A DNA stretch of 64,000 nucleotides from NCBI RefSeq assembly GCF_013523055.1, contig NZ_JAAMQM010000006.1, positions 1 through 64,000 on the forward strand, in the 5' to 3' direction. The first letter of the stretch is position 1. The number at the start of each line of letters is the position of its first letter. A model generated the notes under the pieces. That model was not told the DNA's origin, did not search any database, and worked only from the letters and a program-made list of their open reading frames with translations. Both the position numbers and the translations under genes were made by a program. This DNA is from Pseudomonas capeferrum. GTDB lineage: Bacteria; Pseudomonadota; Gammaproteobacteria; Pseudomonadales; Pseudomonadaceae. This document shows positions 41,572-52,096 of the stretch, one piece after another.

Positions 41572-42426
41572 ATGCGTTTGATCATCGTCAGCGGCCGGTC
41601 CGGCTCCGGCAAGAGTACCGCCCTCGATGTTCTCGAGGATCATGGCTACTACTGCATCGACAACCTGCCCGCCGGGCTGCTGCCGCAATTGGCCGAGAAT
41701 GCGCTGATCAATACCGAACTGCTGCAGCCAAAGGTCGCCGTGTCCATCGATGCGCGCAACCTGCCCAGCCATCTGTCGCGCTTTCCCGAACTGCTCGACG
41801 ATGCGCGTGCCCGGCATATCCAGTGTGATGTGCTGTATCTGGATGCCGATGAAGACATCTTGCTCAAGCGCTTTTCCGAGACGCGTCGTCGCCATCCCTT
41901 GACCAACGCCAACCGGTCGCTGGCCGAGGCGATCCGCGTCGAAAGCGAATTGCTGGGCCCTATCGCCGACCTGGCCGACCTGAAGATCGATACCACCAAT
42001 CTGAATCTGTATCAGCTGCGCGACTCGATCAAGCTGCGCCTGCTGAACCAGCCCGAGCCCGGGACAGCCTTCCTGGTGGAGTCTTTCGGATTCAAGCGCG
42101 GCATGCCGGTGGATGCCGATCTGGTGTTCGACGTACGGTGCCTGCCGAACCCTTACTGGAAGCCCGAACTGCGCGAGCATTCGGGTCTGGAGCAGCCGGT
42201 CGTCGACTACCTGTCGGCGCAGGCCGATGTGGAGGAGATGTACCAGGACATCTCCAGCTACCTGCTCAAATGGCTCCCTCGCTTTGCCGCGAGCAACCGT
42301 GCCTATGTCACCATTGCCATCGGCTGCACCGGCGGTCACCACCGCTCGGTCTATCTCACCGAGCGCCTTGGTCGGCAACTCCAGCAATCCCTGAAAAACG
42401 TTCAGGTCCGCCATCGCGACCTCTAG
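41572..42426 (+). CDS. rapZ: RNase adapter protein RapZ
   Basis: 284 residues with Walker [10 protein letters not shown] at about 8-16 and the [14 protein letters not shown] segment near the C-terminus. In E. coli RapZ delivers the sRNA GlmZ to RNase E and senses glucosamine-6-phosphate; Pseudomonas lacks a recognised GlmZ, so its RNA partner here is unknown. It lies between ptsN and ptsO with 2- and 20-base gaps, the standard arrangement. Confidence 0.95.
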   Translation: MRLIIVSGRSGSGKSTALDVLEDHGYYCIDNLPAGLLPQLAENALINTELLQPKVAVSIDARNLPSHLSRFPELLDDARARHIQCDVLYLDADEDILLKRFSETRRRHPLTNANRSLAEAIRVESELLGPIADLADLKIDTTNLNLYQLRDSIKLRLLNQPEPGTAFLVESFGFKRGMPVDADLVFDVRCLPNPYWKPELREHSGLEQPVVDYLSAQADVEEMYQDISSYLLKWLPRFAASNRAYVTIAIGCTGGHHRSVYLTERLGRQLQQSLKNVQVRHRDL

Positions 42427-42446
42427 CCCACAGGATCAGCGCCACG

Positions 42447-42719
42447 ATGCCCGCCCGCGAAATCACCATCATCAACAAGCTTGGGCTGCATGCCCGGGCA
42501 GCGGCAAAGTTCGTCGGTGTCGCAGGACGCTTTCCCTGCCAGGTCAAGGTAGGCCGTGCGCCCGACAAGCTGGTCGACGGCAAGAGCATCATGGCGGTGA
42601 TGATGCTTGCTGCCGGCAAGGGCACGCAGGTCCATCTTCATACCGAGGGTGACCAGGACAGCGATGCCCTCGAAGCACTGGTAGCGCTGATCGACAACAG
42701 GTTCGACGAAGGCGAGTAA
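42447..42719 (+). CDS. ptsO: Phosphocarrier protein NPr
   Basis: 90 residues, HPr-like carrier of the nitrogen PTS. The phospho-acceptor His15 is in NKLGLHARAAAKFV. It passes phosphate from PtsP to PtsN. The start ATG at 42447 is preceded only by a weak AGGA-like site (caggatcagcgccacg). Last gene of the rpoN cluster; a short imperfect hairpin follows, without a T tract. Confidence 0.94.
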   Translation: MPAREITIINKLGLHARAAAKFVGVAGRFPCQVKVGRAPDKLVDGKSIMAVMMLAAGKGTQVHLHTEGDQDSDALEALVALIDNRFDEGE

Positions 42720-42971
42720 GCGCTCGGTAGTGCACCTGCAATCTTCGCAGGCAGATGCCTGAAGAGTCATGCAAGGGCAGCAGCTCGGCAAGAATGAATC
42801 GGCATCGGTGTGATCGAAAAACGTCATAGAGCCCGCTTGCTGTGCCATTGGCTGCTTGTCCGCATTCGCAAAAAGTGTCCTGCCCTCCCAAAACCCAAGG
42901 AACTCAAGTTCCCCGCGCAGCTCAACAGTCAGAGCGACTCTTCGCTTGGCTTGATGTCGAGGGAACAAAAA

Positions 42972-43322
42972 ATGAACAATAGAAACTTCATGTTGTGTGT
43001 GTTTGCTGCGTTTCTGCCTCTTAGCGCTGGCGCTGCAGAGGTCGAGATGGAAAAGAATTTTAACGGCTTGGACATCACCACGCAGATTGCCGGTGACAAC
43101 TCCAGTGGGCCGGGGTCCAGTATGTCAGGGCTACAGGTTATGAAAGTGACCAACAATACGTCGAGTCAGGTGCGCTGCGAGTTAGAGGCCGGGCCTGCCG
43201 AAGCCAGTGACAGTGTGCCCGGCCCGGTCATGATCAAGCCGCACGAGTCCGCTACCCTGCGTCTGCCGGGCAGTTATGCGAGTGCTACATTCAAGGCGAA
43301 GCTGACATGTGACAAGGCGTAG
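42972..43322 (+). CDS. Small exported protein of unknown function
   Basis: 116 residues with a signal peptide (MNNRNFMLCVFAAFLPLSAG, cleavage after AGA near residue 21-22). The mature part is small with two Cys (about 72 and 114) that could form a disulfide, and repeated beta-type segments (LQVMKVTNNTSSQVRCEL, IKPHESATLRLPGSYASATF). It resembles a set of short Pseudomonas periplasmic proteins that I recall being mislabelled as 3-phosphoglycerate kinase; there is no kinase feature. GAGGG precedes the ATG at 42972. Lower G+C than its neighbours and monocistronic, which suggests an accessory gene. Confidence 0.65.
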   Translation: MNNRNFMLCVFAAFLPLSAGAAEVEMEKNFNGLDITTQIAGDNSSGPGSSMSGLQVMKVTNNTSSQVRCELEAGPAEASDSVPGPVMIKPHESATLRLPGSYASATFKAKLTCDKA

Positions 43323-43497
43323 CCCCAAGTCCACCCCGAAGCTGAAGCAGCGACTTCAGCAGCGTCAGGCCTGGTTGCGGTGCGCCCGCCGGTATGCCGT
43401 GGAATGATGCAGCTGAAGCCATTGCGGCAGAGGAGCTGGGAGGGGCATCGCACTATCCCGCGCGCCATGTCTCCCGGCAATCCGTGACGCGCCTTTT

Positions 43498-44402
43498 TCA
43501 AGACATCGCGGTATCCATCACCATCATCAGGCAGAAGCCGATACACAAGCCCAGGCTTGCGAGTCGGTGATGGCCGTTGCTGCGCGATTCAGGGATGATT
43601 TCTTGCGTCACCACCAGCAGCATGGCCCCTGCTGCGCAGGCCAGACCCAGTGGCAACAGCAATTCGGCCACATTCACCAACCACGCACAGATCACTGCCG
43701 CCAGCGGCTCCACCAGCCCGGAAGCGGCACCGATCAGGAAAGCCTTGAAGCGCGACATTCCCGCGCCTGCCAGTACCAAGGCTATGACCAGCCCCTCCGG
43801 CACATCCTGCAAGGCAATACCCATGGCCAGGCTGTCGGCATCAGCCATACCGCCACCGGCAGAAACGCCAATGGCCATCCCTTCAGGGATATTGTGGGCA
43901 ATGATGGCAATCACGAAGAGCCAGATCCGCGCAGCGATCACGGGCTGGCTCCCAGTGCCGACCAAGGCTGGCGAAGAAGCGCCTGACACCTTGAGATCGA
44001 CCAGGAACAGGCACAGGGCGCCGAACAACAAGCCGAAGCTGATCAGGCCACCAGCACTCCAGGGACTGAAGCCGATAGACTGGGCCGCCTCCAGGCCAGG
44101 GATGACCAGGGAAAAGGCGGTCGCTGCCAGCATCACCCCGGCACCGAAGCCCAGAAGGGTATCGGCCAGGGCGACTGGCATGTTGCGGATGATCAGTACC
44201 GGTACTGCGCCCAGCGCCGTGCCCAAGGCACACAGCGCACCCCCCTCGAGCGCGCGCAGCATGCGCGGCTCGAGGTCGAGCCAGGCGATGCCGCGCCCGA
44301 CCAGCAGCGCAGTACCTACCAGCAGCAGCAAAGTCCCGAGCGCCAGCCGAAAAAGGCGCACACTGCTGACAGACATCACCTGCGAACGCATACCGGAACG
44401 AC

Positions 44403-44406
<4 letters not shown>
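43498..44406 (-). CDS. ZIP family metal transporter
   Basis: 302 residues from a GTG that overlaps the sodA stop codon (GTGA), with later ATG codons at 44391 and 44376 as alternatives. About eight membrane segments. The metal-site helices [19 protein letters not shown] and [19 protein letters not shown] are the paired H-x-P-E-G / D-x-P-E-G motifs of the GufA branch of ZIP transporters. It probably imports manganese, zinc or iron. Being last in the fagA-fumC-sodA unit, it could supply Mn to SodA under iron starvation. Confidence 0.9.
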
Positions 44407-45014
<608 letters not shown>

Positions 45015-45015
45015 G

Positions 45016-45477
45016 TCAGTGGACTCCGTAAGCGTGGATTCGGGGAATAGCGTCCGGCTGGGCCGCCAGTTCGCTTGTCTCGGGTGCATGACGATTGAGC
45101 AGACGCTCGGTGCGCGGGTACTGCCCGTACTCGGCGATGAAGTTGAGCAGCTCGGTATAGGTCCGGCAACTGTGCCGCAACGCCGCTTCACGCAACGCCT
45201 GCGGCAGACGCGGTTCCTGGCTCGCCTGGAGCAGCCGCTGGTGGGCGGCACACAGGTAGTCGGCGCTTTCGTGCGGCTGGTTCAGCCGCAGGTGCAGATC
45301 GGCCAGGTTATGGTGGGCAATGACGAATACCGCCACCGCTTCGTCGATGTCATGCCAGCGCTCGAACAACACCTGGGCCAGGGCCAGGGCTTGCAGGTAG
45401 TGCTCACGGGCATCGACCAGCTCACCCTGTTCGAACAGCCGATTGGCCAGTTCAGTAGTGCGTTTCCAGTGCTGCAT
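45016..45477 (-). CDS. Helical TPR-like protein of the fumC-sodA operon
   Basis: 153 residues, almost entirely helical with repeat-like pairs ([39 protein letters not shown]) that resemble tetratricopeptide repeats. No catalytic motif or export signal. It corresponds by position and general appearance to the gene between fumC and sodM in P. aeruginosa, whose function is unknown. It lies 27 bases after fumC and 1 base before sodA, so it must be co-expressed with both under iron limitation. Confidence 0.75.
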   Translation of the reverse strand: MQHWKRTTELANRLFEQGELVDAREHYLQALALAQVLFERWHDIDEAVAVFVIAHHNLADLHLRLNQPHESADYLCAAHQRLLQASQEPRLPQALREAALRHSCRTYTELLNFIAEYGQYPRTERLLNRHAPETSELAAQPDAIPRIHAYGVH

Positions 45478-45504
45478 GACGAACCTCCAGAACGGCGGAC
45501 GCGG

Positions 45505-46881
45505 TCAGATGCCGCCCGCGGTTAGTTTTTCCGGATCGAGCAACACCTCCAGTTGACTGCGGGTCAGCTCGGTATGTTCCAACGCGACATCGATGACGGG
45601 ACGACCTTGCCTGTAGGCGGTCTTGGCGATTTCAGCGGCCTTGAGATAACCGATGATCGGGTTCAGCGCAGTGACCAGGATGGGGTTGCGCGACAGAGCC
45701 TCATGCAGTTTCGATTCATTCACCTTGAAGCTGGCGATGGCCTTGTCGGCCAGCAGACGACTGGCGTTGGCCATCAGCTCGATACTTTCGAGCAGATTGC
45801 GCGCGATCACCGGCAGCATCACGTTCAATTCGAAATTGCCCGACTGCCCGGCGATCGCGATGGTGGCGTCATTGCCGATGACCTGTGCGGCGACCATGGC
45901 GGTCGCTTCCGGGATCACCGGATTGACCTTGCCCGGCATGATGGAAGAGCCGGGCTGCAGCGCTTGCAGCTCGATTTCGCCTAGACCGGCCAGCGGCCCC
46001 GAGTTCATCCAGCGCAGATCGTTGGCGATCTTCATCAGCGCTACGGCTGTGGTCTTGAGCTGGCCGGACAGGGCCACGGCGGTATCCTGCGAACCGATCA
46101 GGGCAAACAGATTCTCCCCCGGCACGAACTCGACACCCGTCAGGCGACTGAGCTGGCACGCGAAACCCGCGGCGAACTGCGGGTGGGCGTTGATGCCCGT
46201 CCCGACTGCGGTACCTCCTTGAGCCAGCGACTGCAGGCTTGGCAGCGTCATTTCCAGATGACCCTGCGCACCCTGGATCTGCGCCGACCAGCCACCCAGC
46301 ACCTGACTCATGCGAACCGGCATGGCGTCCATGAGATGGGTACGCCCGGTCTTGACATGGTGGTGCACCTGCGCGGCCTTGGTGTCGATGACCTGGACCA
46401 GGTGACGCAGCGCCGGCAGCAGCTGCTCATGCAGCGCGAGGGCCGCACTGACATGGATGGTGGTCGGGATGATGTCATTGCTGCTCTGGCCGCAGTTGAC
46501 GTGATCGTTGGCATTGACTGCATCGCCGAGCACGCGACTGGCCAGCGTGGCGATGACCTCGTTGGCGTTCATGTTCGAACTGGTGCCCGAGCCGGTCTGG
46601 AAGATGTCCACCGGGAAATGCTGCAGGAAGTCATCGGCCAGCAGTTGCTCGACCGCCTTGACGATCGCCCCGCCCTGCTCAGTCGTCAGTTGCTCCAGCT
46701 CGACGTTGGCCTTGGCCGCCGCCGACTTGGCCAGCAGCAGCGCACGAATGAACTGGGCGGGCATGCGCTGGCCGCTGATCGGAAAGTTGTCGACCGCGCG
46801 CTGCGTCTGGGCGCCATAGAGCGCCTGGGCTGGCACCTGCAGTTCGCCCATGCTGTCACGCTCGATACGGGTATCACTCAT
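45505..46881 (-). CDS. fumC: Fumarate hydratase class II
   Basis: 458 residues, iron-independent fumarase of the TCA cycle. Signature GSSIMPGKVNPVIPEA near 316-331, with SSNDIIPTTIHVSA and TGRTHLMDAMP substrate segments. Class II enzymes have no Fe-S cluster and replace FumA/B when iron is low or oxidants are present. The start ATG overlaps the fagA stop by 8 bases. This is the oxidative/iron-starvation copy by its operon context. Confidence 0.96.
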   Translation of the reverse strand: MSDTRIERDSMGELQVPAQALYGAQTQRAVDNFPISGQRMPAQFIRALLLAKSAAAKANVELEQLTTEQGGAIVKAVEQLLADDFLQHFPVDIFQTGSGTSSNMNANEVIATLASRVLGDAVNANDHVNCGQSSNDIIPTTIHVSAALALHEQLLPALRHLVQVIDTKAAQVHHHVKTGRTHLMDAMPVRMSQVLGGWSAQIQGAQGHLEMTLPSLQSLAQGGTAVGTGINAHPQFAAGFACQLSRLTGVEFVPGENLFALIGSQDTAVALSGQLKTTAVALMKIANDLRWMNSGPLAGLGEIELQALQPGSSIMPGKVNPVIPEATAMVAAQVIGNDATIAIAGQSGNFELNVMLPVIARNLLESIELMANASRLLADKAIASFKVNESKLHEALSRNPILVTALNPIIGYLKAAEIAKTAYRQGRPVIDVALEHTELTRSQLEVLLDPEKLTAGGI

Positions 46882-47266
46882 CTTCGAATCCTTGCATCAG
46901 TTCGGCGGGAGAAATCGAGGGCAGCAGTACGCAGTTGGCCAATTGCAACGCGTAGGGCTGCCAGCGTTGATTCTGTTCGCAGCGGTCGAGCGTGCGCAGG
47001 TCCAACAACGGGCGCCAGGCCTGGTCCAGGCACAGGCAGCGCCAATGCCAGGGCAACATGCGGTCGCAGGCAGTATCCAGCAGCAAACGGAAAGAAGTCA
47101 GGGCCACGGTCCAGGACGAGGTCTCGGTACAGCAGACCAGGTAGCGGCCTTCGGCCAGGTAATGCTGGAGCAAGCGCGGCTCGTCAGGTTCGAGGGCACA
47201 ACGGATGCGACGGCTGAGCCAGCGCCAGTTTTCCAGGTAGGACAACTCGTGGAGGACGGTTTTCAT
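46874..47266 (-). CDS. fagA: FagA-like Fur-associated protein
   Basis: 130 residues starting MKTVLHELSYLENWRWLSRR; an ATG at 47275 is an alternative, and neither has a strong ribosome site. It matches by eye P. aeruginosa FagA, first gene of the fagA-fumC-sodM operon and named for its Fur control. It is rich in Trp, Cys and Arg (CCTETSSWTVAL, PWHWRCLCLDQAWRP), with no recognised domain. Function unknown. The overlap with fumC implies coupled translation. A Fur box lies 23 bases upstream. Confidence 0.82.
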   Translation of the reverse strand: MKTVLHELSYLENWRWLSRRIRCALEPDEPRLLQHYLAEGRYLVCCTETSSWTVALTSFRLLLDTACDRMLPWHWRCLCLDQAWRPLLDLRTLDRCEQNQRWQPYALQLANCVLLPSISPAELMQGFEDE

Positions 47267-47288
47267 GAACATCATCGCCGGGTGACTG

Positions 47289-47307
47289 GGTAATGATATT
47301 CATTATT
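47289..47307 (-). promoter_or_regulatory. Fur box upstream of fagA-fumC-sodA
   Basis: GGTAATGATATTCATTATT matches the 19-base Fur consensus GATAATGATAATCATTATC at 16 of 19 positions, and lies 23 bases upstream of the fagA start at 47266. Iron-loaded Fur bound here would repress the whole operon. Confidence 0.85.
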
Positions 47308-47550
47308 AAGTGATAAATAGAATCACTTCAAGCGGTTACCAAGAAATACTGCTAGGCGTTGTTGGAGACTTCATGACCGGGAAGAAGCGCAAGCCGCCTG
47401 AGTCAGGTCATCACGACAGGTAGGCAGGCCGTGCGAATCGGCCTCGAAAAGATACGAAACCGTCTAATTGCAGGCTGGGATTTAACTGGGGGCCACTAGG
47501 CTGATGCCGATTTTCATGTGCGGAAGCCTATTTGCAGCTCTCCAACTGCT

Positions 47551-47667
47551 TGTGAGGCTGATGGCCTCATCGCGGGACAAGCCCGCTCGCCACCGGTGCG
47601 CGGCGTAGCGAAAATACATTCCAAGTGGCGAGCGGGCTTGCCCCGCGATGAGGCCATCAGCCTCACA
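47551..47667. repeat. Large REP palindrome
   Basis: Arms of 43 bases (47551-47593 and 47625-47667) are complementary with a single mismatch, around a 31-base loop. The core GCAAGCCCGCTCGCCAC is shared with the REP unit at 1-54. The outer part TGTGAGGCTGATGGCC extends symmetry beyond the usual REP core. Confidence 0.92.
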
Positions 47668-47787
47668 AAAATCTAGGAACCGAAAGCCAAGCTTCAGCAT
47701 ATGAAAGATGAATATTCACCTTAAATGGGCTGGGATTGGCTTAATGGCGCGCCGACAACTGCAAATGCGGTAGGCGCGCCACGGGTT

Positions 47788-49134
47788 TCAGCTCCCTGCC
47801 ACCATCATCCGTTCAATCAGGACCGAGCCCGTATGGATATTGCTACGTGTTTCCAGATCGCTGCCGATAGCGACGATTTGCTGGAACATGTCCTTCATGT
47901 TGCCGGCGATGGTAACTTCCTGAACGGCAAACTGAATCTCGCCGTTCTCGACCCAGTAACCGGCCGCGCCGCGCGAGTAATCCCCGGTAACCATATTCAG
48001 GCCATGGCCCATCAATTCGGTGACCAGCAGGCCCCGGCCCATCCGACGAATCAACGCGGCCTGGTCTTCTTCTCCGCGGGTAACGAAAAGGTTGTGTACC
48101 CCGCCAGCGTTGGCGGTACTCGGCAGCCCCAGCTTGCGGCCGGAGTAGGTACCCAGCACGTAAGACACCAACTCGCCCTTTTCGACGAACGGTTTTGCAT
48201 AGGTTGCCAATCCGTCACCGTCGAAGGCGGCACTGGCCAGTGCACGAGGCAAGTGCGGGCGCTCGTCCAGGGTCAGCCACTCAGGAAACAGCCGCTGGCC
48301 GATGGCGCCGTCCAGAAACGATGACTTGCGATAGAGATTGCCTCCAGAAATCGCGGACAGGAAGCTGCCGAACAGCCCCCCAGCCAACTCCGCCGAGAAC
48401 AGCACCGGCACTTCGCAGGTCGGCACCGGCCTGGCACCCAGGCGGCTCGCGGCGCGCTCGGCGGCGCGCTTGCCGATCGTGCGGGGATCGCTCAGCAGAG
48501 CGCCCTGGCGATTGACGTCGTACCAGTAGTCACGCTGCATCTGCCCCTCGCTTTCGGCGATCATCACGCAGCTGAGGCTATGGCGAGTCGAGGCATAACC
48601 ACCGATGAAGCCATGGCTGTTGCCATAGACGCGGCAGCCTTGATGCGTATTCAGGCTGGTGCCATCGGCGTTGAGAATGCGCAAATCGGCGTCGAAGGCA
48701 GCGGCCTCGCATTCCAGGGCCTTTTCGATCGCCTGCTCCGGGCTGATATCCCAGGCATGGTAGAGGTCCAGGTCCGGCAACTCGCGCGCCATCAGCGCGG
48801 CATCGGCAAGCCCCGAACATTCGTCCTCGGAGGTGTGTCTGGCAATGGCAAGGGCGGCCGCCACCGTCTCGCGGATCGCCTCCTCGCCACTGGCCGAGGT
48901 GCTGGCAGAGCCTTTACGCTGACCGACATACAAGGTAATGCCAAACCCTTGGTCGCGATTGAACTCTACGGTCTCGACCTCGCGCTGGCGTACCGTGGTG
49001 GACAACCCCTGCTCCAGCGATACCGCCACCTCGCAGGCGCTGGCGCCCTGGCGACGCGCCTCGGCGATGATCTGCTCGACCTGCTCCTGCAACGCCGGCA
49101 GGGCCTGGGGGCCTACGCTCTGGACTGCACTCAT
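47788..49134 (-). CDS. pmbA: Metalloprotease PmbA/TldE
   Basis: 448 residues. PmbA (TldE) forms a heterodimer with TldD (encoded at 49803-51242) that cleaves unfolded peptides; it lacks the metal-binding HExxxH of its partner. N-terminal [20 protein letters not shown] and C-terminal [25 protein letters not shown] (in part) fit. The ATG at 49134 follows GTGGAGAAAACC; an ATG four codons upstream is less likely. Divergent from darP. Confidence 0.94.
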   Translation of the reverse strand: MSAVQSVGPQALPALQEQVEQIIAEARRQGASACEVAVSLEQGLSTTVRQREVETVEFNRDQGFGITLYVGQRKGSASTSASGEEAIRETVAAALAIARHTSEDECSGLADAALMARELPDLDLYHAWDISPEQAIEKALECEAAAFDADLRILNADGTSLNTHQGCRVYGNSHGFIGGYASTRHSLSCVMIAESEGQMQRDYWYDVNRQGALLSDPRTIGKRAAERAASRLGARPVPTCEVPVLFSAELAGGLFGSFLSAISGGNLYRKSSFLDGAIGQRLFPEWLTLDERPHLPRALASAAFDGDGLATYAKPFVEKGELVSYVLGTYSGRKLGLPSTANAGGVHNLFVTRGEEDQAALIRRMGRGLLVTELMGHGLNMVTGDYSRGAAGYWVENGEIQFAVQEVTIAGNMKDMFQQIVAIGSDLETRSNIHTGSVLIERMMVAGS

Positions 49135-49242
49135 GGTTTTCTCCACTCAAATTCTGTGTTCGGCGAGGGTCTTTCCAAGACCGGACCGGACAAGCGGCCC
49201 CCGACTGGTTATCATGGCGGCGTTTTCCAGCGGACTGCCACC

Positions 49243-49764
49243 ATGGTTGATTCTTACGACGACGCCTTCGACGGCGAAAAAAGCAAAACCCAGATCAAGC
49301 GCGAGCTGCATGCGCTGGTCGAACTCGGCGAGCGCCTGACGACGCTCAAGCCGGATACCCTCGCCCGCCTGCCGCTGACCGATGCCCTGCGCAAGGCGCT
49401 GGCCGAAGCCAGCAAGCACACCGCGCATATCGCCCGCAAACGCCATATGTCGTTCGTCGGCAAGCTGATGCGCGATCAGGACATCGAGGCCATCCAGGCG
49501 GTTATCGACCAGCTCGATTCCTCCACCCGCCAGTACAACGAGCGATTCCACGGCCTGGAGCGCTGGCGCGACCGACTCATCGACGGTAACGACGAGGATC
49601 TGGAACGGTTCGTCAACGAATTCCCCGATGCCGACCGTCAGCACCTGCGTTCGCTGGTGCGCCACGCCCAGCACGAGAAAGCGCGGAACAAACCGCCTTC
49701 CGCCTCGCGCAAGATCTTCAAGTACATCCGCGATCTCGACGAAACCCAACGCGGCCTGCGCTGA
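49243..49764 (+). CDS. darP: Ribosome biogenesis factor DarP (YjgA family)
   Basis: 173 residues from ATG 49243. The basic, helical sequence [20 protein letters not shown] and [20 protein letters not shown] is typical of YjgA/DarP, which associates with late 50S ribosome precursors. The C-terminus ends in [16 protein letters not shown] much longer frame 5' is the antisense of pmbA and is not coding. It sits between pmbA and tldD, as is usual in Pseudomonas. Confidence 0.92.
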   Translation: MVDSYDDAFDGEKSKTQIKRELHALVELGERLTTLKPDTLARLPLTDALRKALAEASKHTAHIARKRHMSFVGKLMRDQDIEAIQAVIDQLDSSTRQYNERFHGLERWRDRLIDGNDEDLERFVNEFPDADRQHLRSLVRHAQHEKARNKPPSASRKIFKYIRDLDETQRGLR

Positions 49765-49772
49765 GTCTCGTC

Positions 49773-49797
49773 GCGGGCAGGCACCAGCCTGCCCCGC
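49773..49797. terminator. Hairpin between convergent darP and tldD
   Basis: GCGGGCAGGC (49773-49782) pairs with GCCTGCCCCGC (49787-49797) with one bulged base and an ACCA loop, followed by TTCCTTC. It probably serves both genes, though the T tract is poor. Confidence 0.45.
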
Positions 49798-49802
49798 TTC
49801 CT

Positions 49803-51242
49803 TCATCCGCCCGTCCCACCCACGGTGATCGCATCCAGCTTCAGGGTAGGCTGGCCTACGCCGACCGGCACCGACTGCCCGTCCTTGCCGCAGGTTCCTA
49901 CGCCGCTGTCCAGGGCCAGGTCGTTGCCGACCATCGACACTCGACTCATGGCCTCCGGGCCGTTTCCGATCAGTGTGGCGCCCTTGACTGGCGCGGTGAT
50001 CTTGCCGTCCTCGATCAAGTACGCCTCGCTGGTGGAAAAGACGAACTTGCCACTGGTGATGTCCACCTGGCCGCCGCCGAGGTTGGCGCAATACAGACCC
50101 TTCTTGACCGACGCGATGATCTCCTGCGGATCGCTCTCGCCGGCGCGCATGTAGGTATTGGTCATGCGCGGCATCGGCAGGTGCGCATAGGACTCGCGGC
50201 GTCCATTACCGGTGACGGCCATGCCCATCAGACGCGCATTGAGCTTGTCCTGCATGTAGCCCTTGAGGATGCCGTTCTCGATCAACGTGGTGCATTCGGT
50301 CGGCGTGCCTTCATCATCGACGCTCAGCGAACCGCGACGACCCTCGAGCGTACCGTCATCGACGATGGTGCACAGGGTCGAGGCGACCTTCTGGCCCAGT
50401 TGGCCACTGTAGGCCGAGCTGCCCTTGCGGTTGAAGTCGCCTTCCAGCCCGTGGCCGACGGCCTCGTGCAGGAGCACCCCGGACCACCCTGGGCCGAGGA
50501 CGACCGGCAGGGTACCGGCCGGCGCCGGCTTGGCGTCCAGGTTGACCAGGGCCTGACGCAGAGCTTCGCGGGCGTAGCCCATCACGCGTTCTTCGGTGAA
50601 ATAGCGATAGTCGGTGCGACCGCCGCCGCCTTGGCCACCCCGTTCGCGACGCCCCTCGTGCTCGACGATGACACTGACGTTGAAACGTACCAGAGGCCGT
50701 ACATCGGCGGCCAGACTACCATCGGCGGCAGCCACCAGAATGCGTTCCCAGACGCCGGCCATGCTGACGCTGACCTGCTGGATGCGCGGGTCCAGCGCAC
50801 GCGTGGCGACATCGACACGCTTGAGCAGGTCGACCTTGTCGGCACGACTCAATACATCCAGAGGGTTGTCCGGGGCGTACAAGGCCGCCACATCCTGGGT
50901 GCGAAAGGCCTCCACCCGGCCCTCCTGCCCGGCGCGGGAAATCGAGCGCGCGGCACGAGCCGCCGCGGTCAGGGCCTCGAGGTTGATCGCGTTGCTGTAA
51001 GCGAACCCGGTCTTCTCGCCCGACTGGGCACGTACGCCCACGCCCTGGTCGAGGTTGAAACTGCCTTCCTTGACGATGCCGTCCTCCAGTGCCCAGGTCT
51101 CTGAGATCTGGCCTTGGAAGTACAGGTCGGCGGCATCGATACCCGGCCCGGCCAAGTCACCCAGCACAGCCTGAAGGCTGTCCAGGGTCAGTCCGCCTGG
51201 TGCCAGGAGCTGCTCGCTGACGGTGGATAACATCTGGCTCAT
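49803..51242 (-). CDS. tldD: Metalloprotease TldD
   Basis: 479 residues. The zinc motif HExxxH is HEAVGH at 259-264, within [16 protein letters not shown]. TldD/TldE processes peptides such as microcin B17 and the CcdA antitoxin in E. coli. The start is the ATG at 51242 with CGGAG just upstream; a GTG two codons earlier and an ATG at 51233 are alternatives. It follows the nitrilase gene after 2 bases. Confidence 0.95.
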   Translation of the reverse strand: MSQMLSTVSEQLLAPGGLTLDSLQAVLGDLAGPGIDAADLYFQGQISETWALEDGIVKEGSFNLDQGVGVRAQSGEKTGFAYSNAINLEALTAAARAARSISRAGQEGRVEAFRTQDVAALYAPDNPLDVLSRADKVDLLKRVDVATRALDPRIQQVSVSMAGVWERILVAAADGSLAADVRPLVRFNVSVIVEHEGRRERGGQGGGGRTDYRYFTEERVMGYAREALRQALVNLDAKPAPAGTLPVVLGPGWSGVLLHEAVGHGLEGDFNRKGSSAYSGQLGQKVASTLCTIVDDGTLEGRRGSLSVDDEGTPTECTTLIENGILKGYMQDKLNARLMGMAVTGNGRRESYAHLPMPRMTNTYMRAGESDPQEIIASVKKGLYCANLGGGQVDITSGKFVFSTSEAYLIEDGKITAPVKGATLIGNGPEAMSRVSMVGNDLALDSGVGTCGKDGQSVPVGVGQPTLKLDAITVGGTGG

Positions 51243-51244
51243 AG

Positions 51245-52096
51245 TCACTCCGAGGTGTACGCAGGACGCAAGGCGTCCTGCGAGAAAAAGCGCCGATGTG
51301 AAAGCACCGGCATTCGCGCCCTGATGGACGCCTGTTCATCGCTGTCGCGATCGGCCAGCAGCACGGCTTCGCCGCTGGCCTGTTGAGCGACGATCCGACC
51401 CCAAGGGTCGATGATCGCCGTATGGCCGTGGGTCTCCCGGGGCCCTGGATGGACGCCGCCCTGGGCAGCGGCCAATACGTAGCACTGCGTCTCGATCGCG
51501 CGAGCGCGAACCAACACTTCCCAATGCGCCGCGCCGGTGATCGCGGTGAACGCGGACGGCGCGCTGATCAATTCGGCCCCGGCGGCGCGCAAGGCGCTGT
51601 ACAGCTCGGGAAAGCGCAGGTCGTAACAGACACTCAGCCCCAGCCGGCCTACCGGAGTATCGGCCACTACCACCTGGGCGCCATGGGCGTAGTCATCCGA
51701 TTCGCGATAACGCCCGCGCGCGTCGGCCACGTCCACATCGAACAGGTGCAGCTTGTCGTACCGCGCCACCACCTCGCCGTGCTCGTCGATCAGCAGCGAG
51801 CAGGCATGAGTCTTGGCTTGCGGCTGGTCCACAGGCGGCAACGGCAAAGTACCGGCGACTATCCATAAGTTGAGGTCACGGGCGGCGTCTTTCAACCATG
51901 GCAGGATCGGACCCTGGCCTTGGGCCTCGGCCCGACCGATGGCCGCGGCATCGCGACGGCCCATGGCAGCGAAATTCTCCGGCAGCACCGCCAGCCGCGC
52001 ACCGCCCTTGGCGGCCTGCTCCAGCAGGGTCCTGGCCCGTTGCAGGTTGGTCAGGACATCGTCCTGACTGACCATCTGGATGACCGCTGACTTCAT
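51245..52096 (-). CDS. Carbon-nitrogen hydrolase (nitrilase superfamily)
   Basis: 283 residues with the Glu-Lys-Cys triad as Glu40 (LAVLPENF), Lys115 ([11 protein letters not shown]) and Cys157 ([13 protein letters not shown]). The [11 protein letters not shown] and [14 protein letters not shown] segments suggest the Nit1/NitB group, which hydrolyses deaminated glutathione, but substrate is an inference. The start overlaps the end of the yhdP-like gene by 4 bases, and tldD follows after 2 bases, so all three are one unit. Confidence 0.88.
   Translation of the reverse strand: MKSAVIQMVSQDDVLTNLQRARTLLEQAAKGGARLAVLPENFAAMGRRDAAAIGRAEAQGQGPILPWLKDAARDLNLWIVAGTLPLPPVDQPQAKTHACSLLIDEHGEVVARYDKLHLFDVDVADARGRYRESDDYAHGAQVVVADTPVGRLGLSVCYDLRFPELYSALRAAGAELISAPSAFTAITGAAHWEVLVRARAIETQCYVLAAAQGGVHPGPRETHGHTAIIDPWGRIVAQQASGEAVLLADRDSDEQASIRARMPVLSHRRFFSQDALRPAYTSE

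Larger units (their letters stand above)
47267..47787. other. Intergenic region with Fur box and REP palindrome, 521 bases
   Basis: Apart from the Fur box at 47289-47307 and the REP palindrome at 47551-47667 I see no gene. A 72-codon minus-strand frame (47482-47700) is made of REP sequence and was rejected. Confidence 0.7.

Noticed and set aside
47482..47700. 72-codon minus-strand frame
   Set aside because: Composed largely of REP palindrome sequence.
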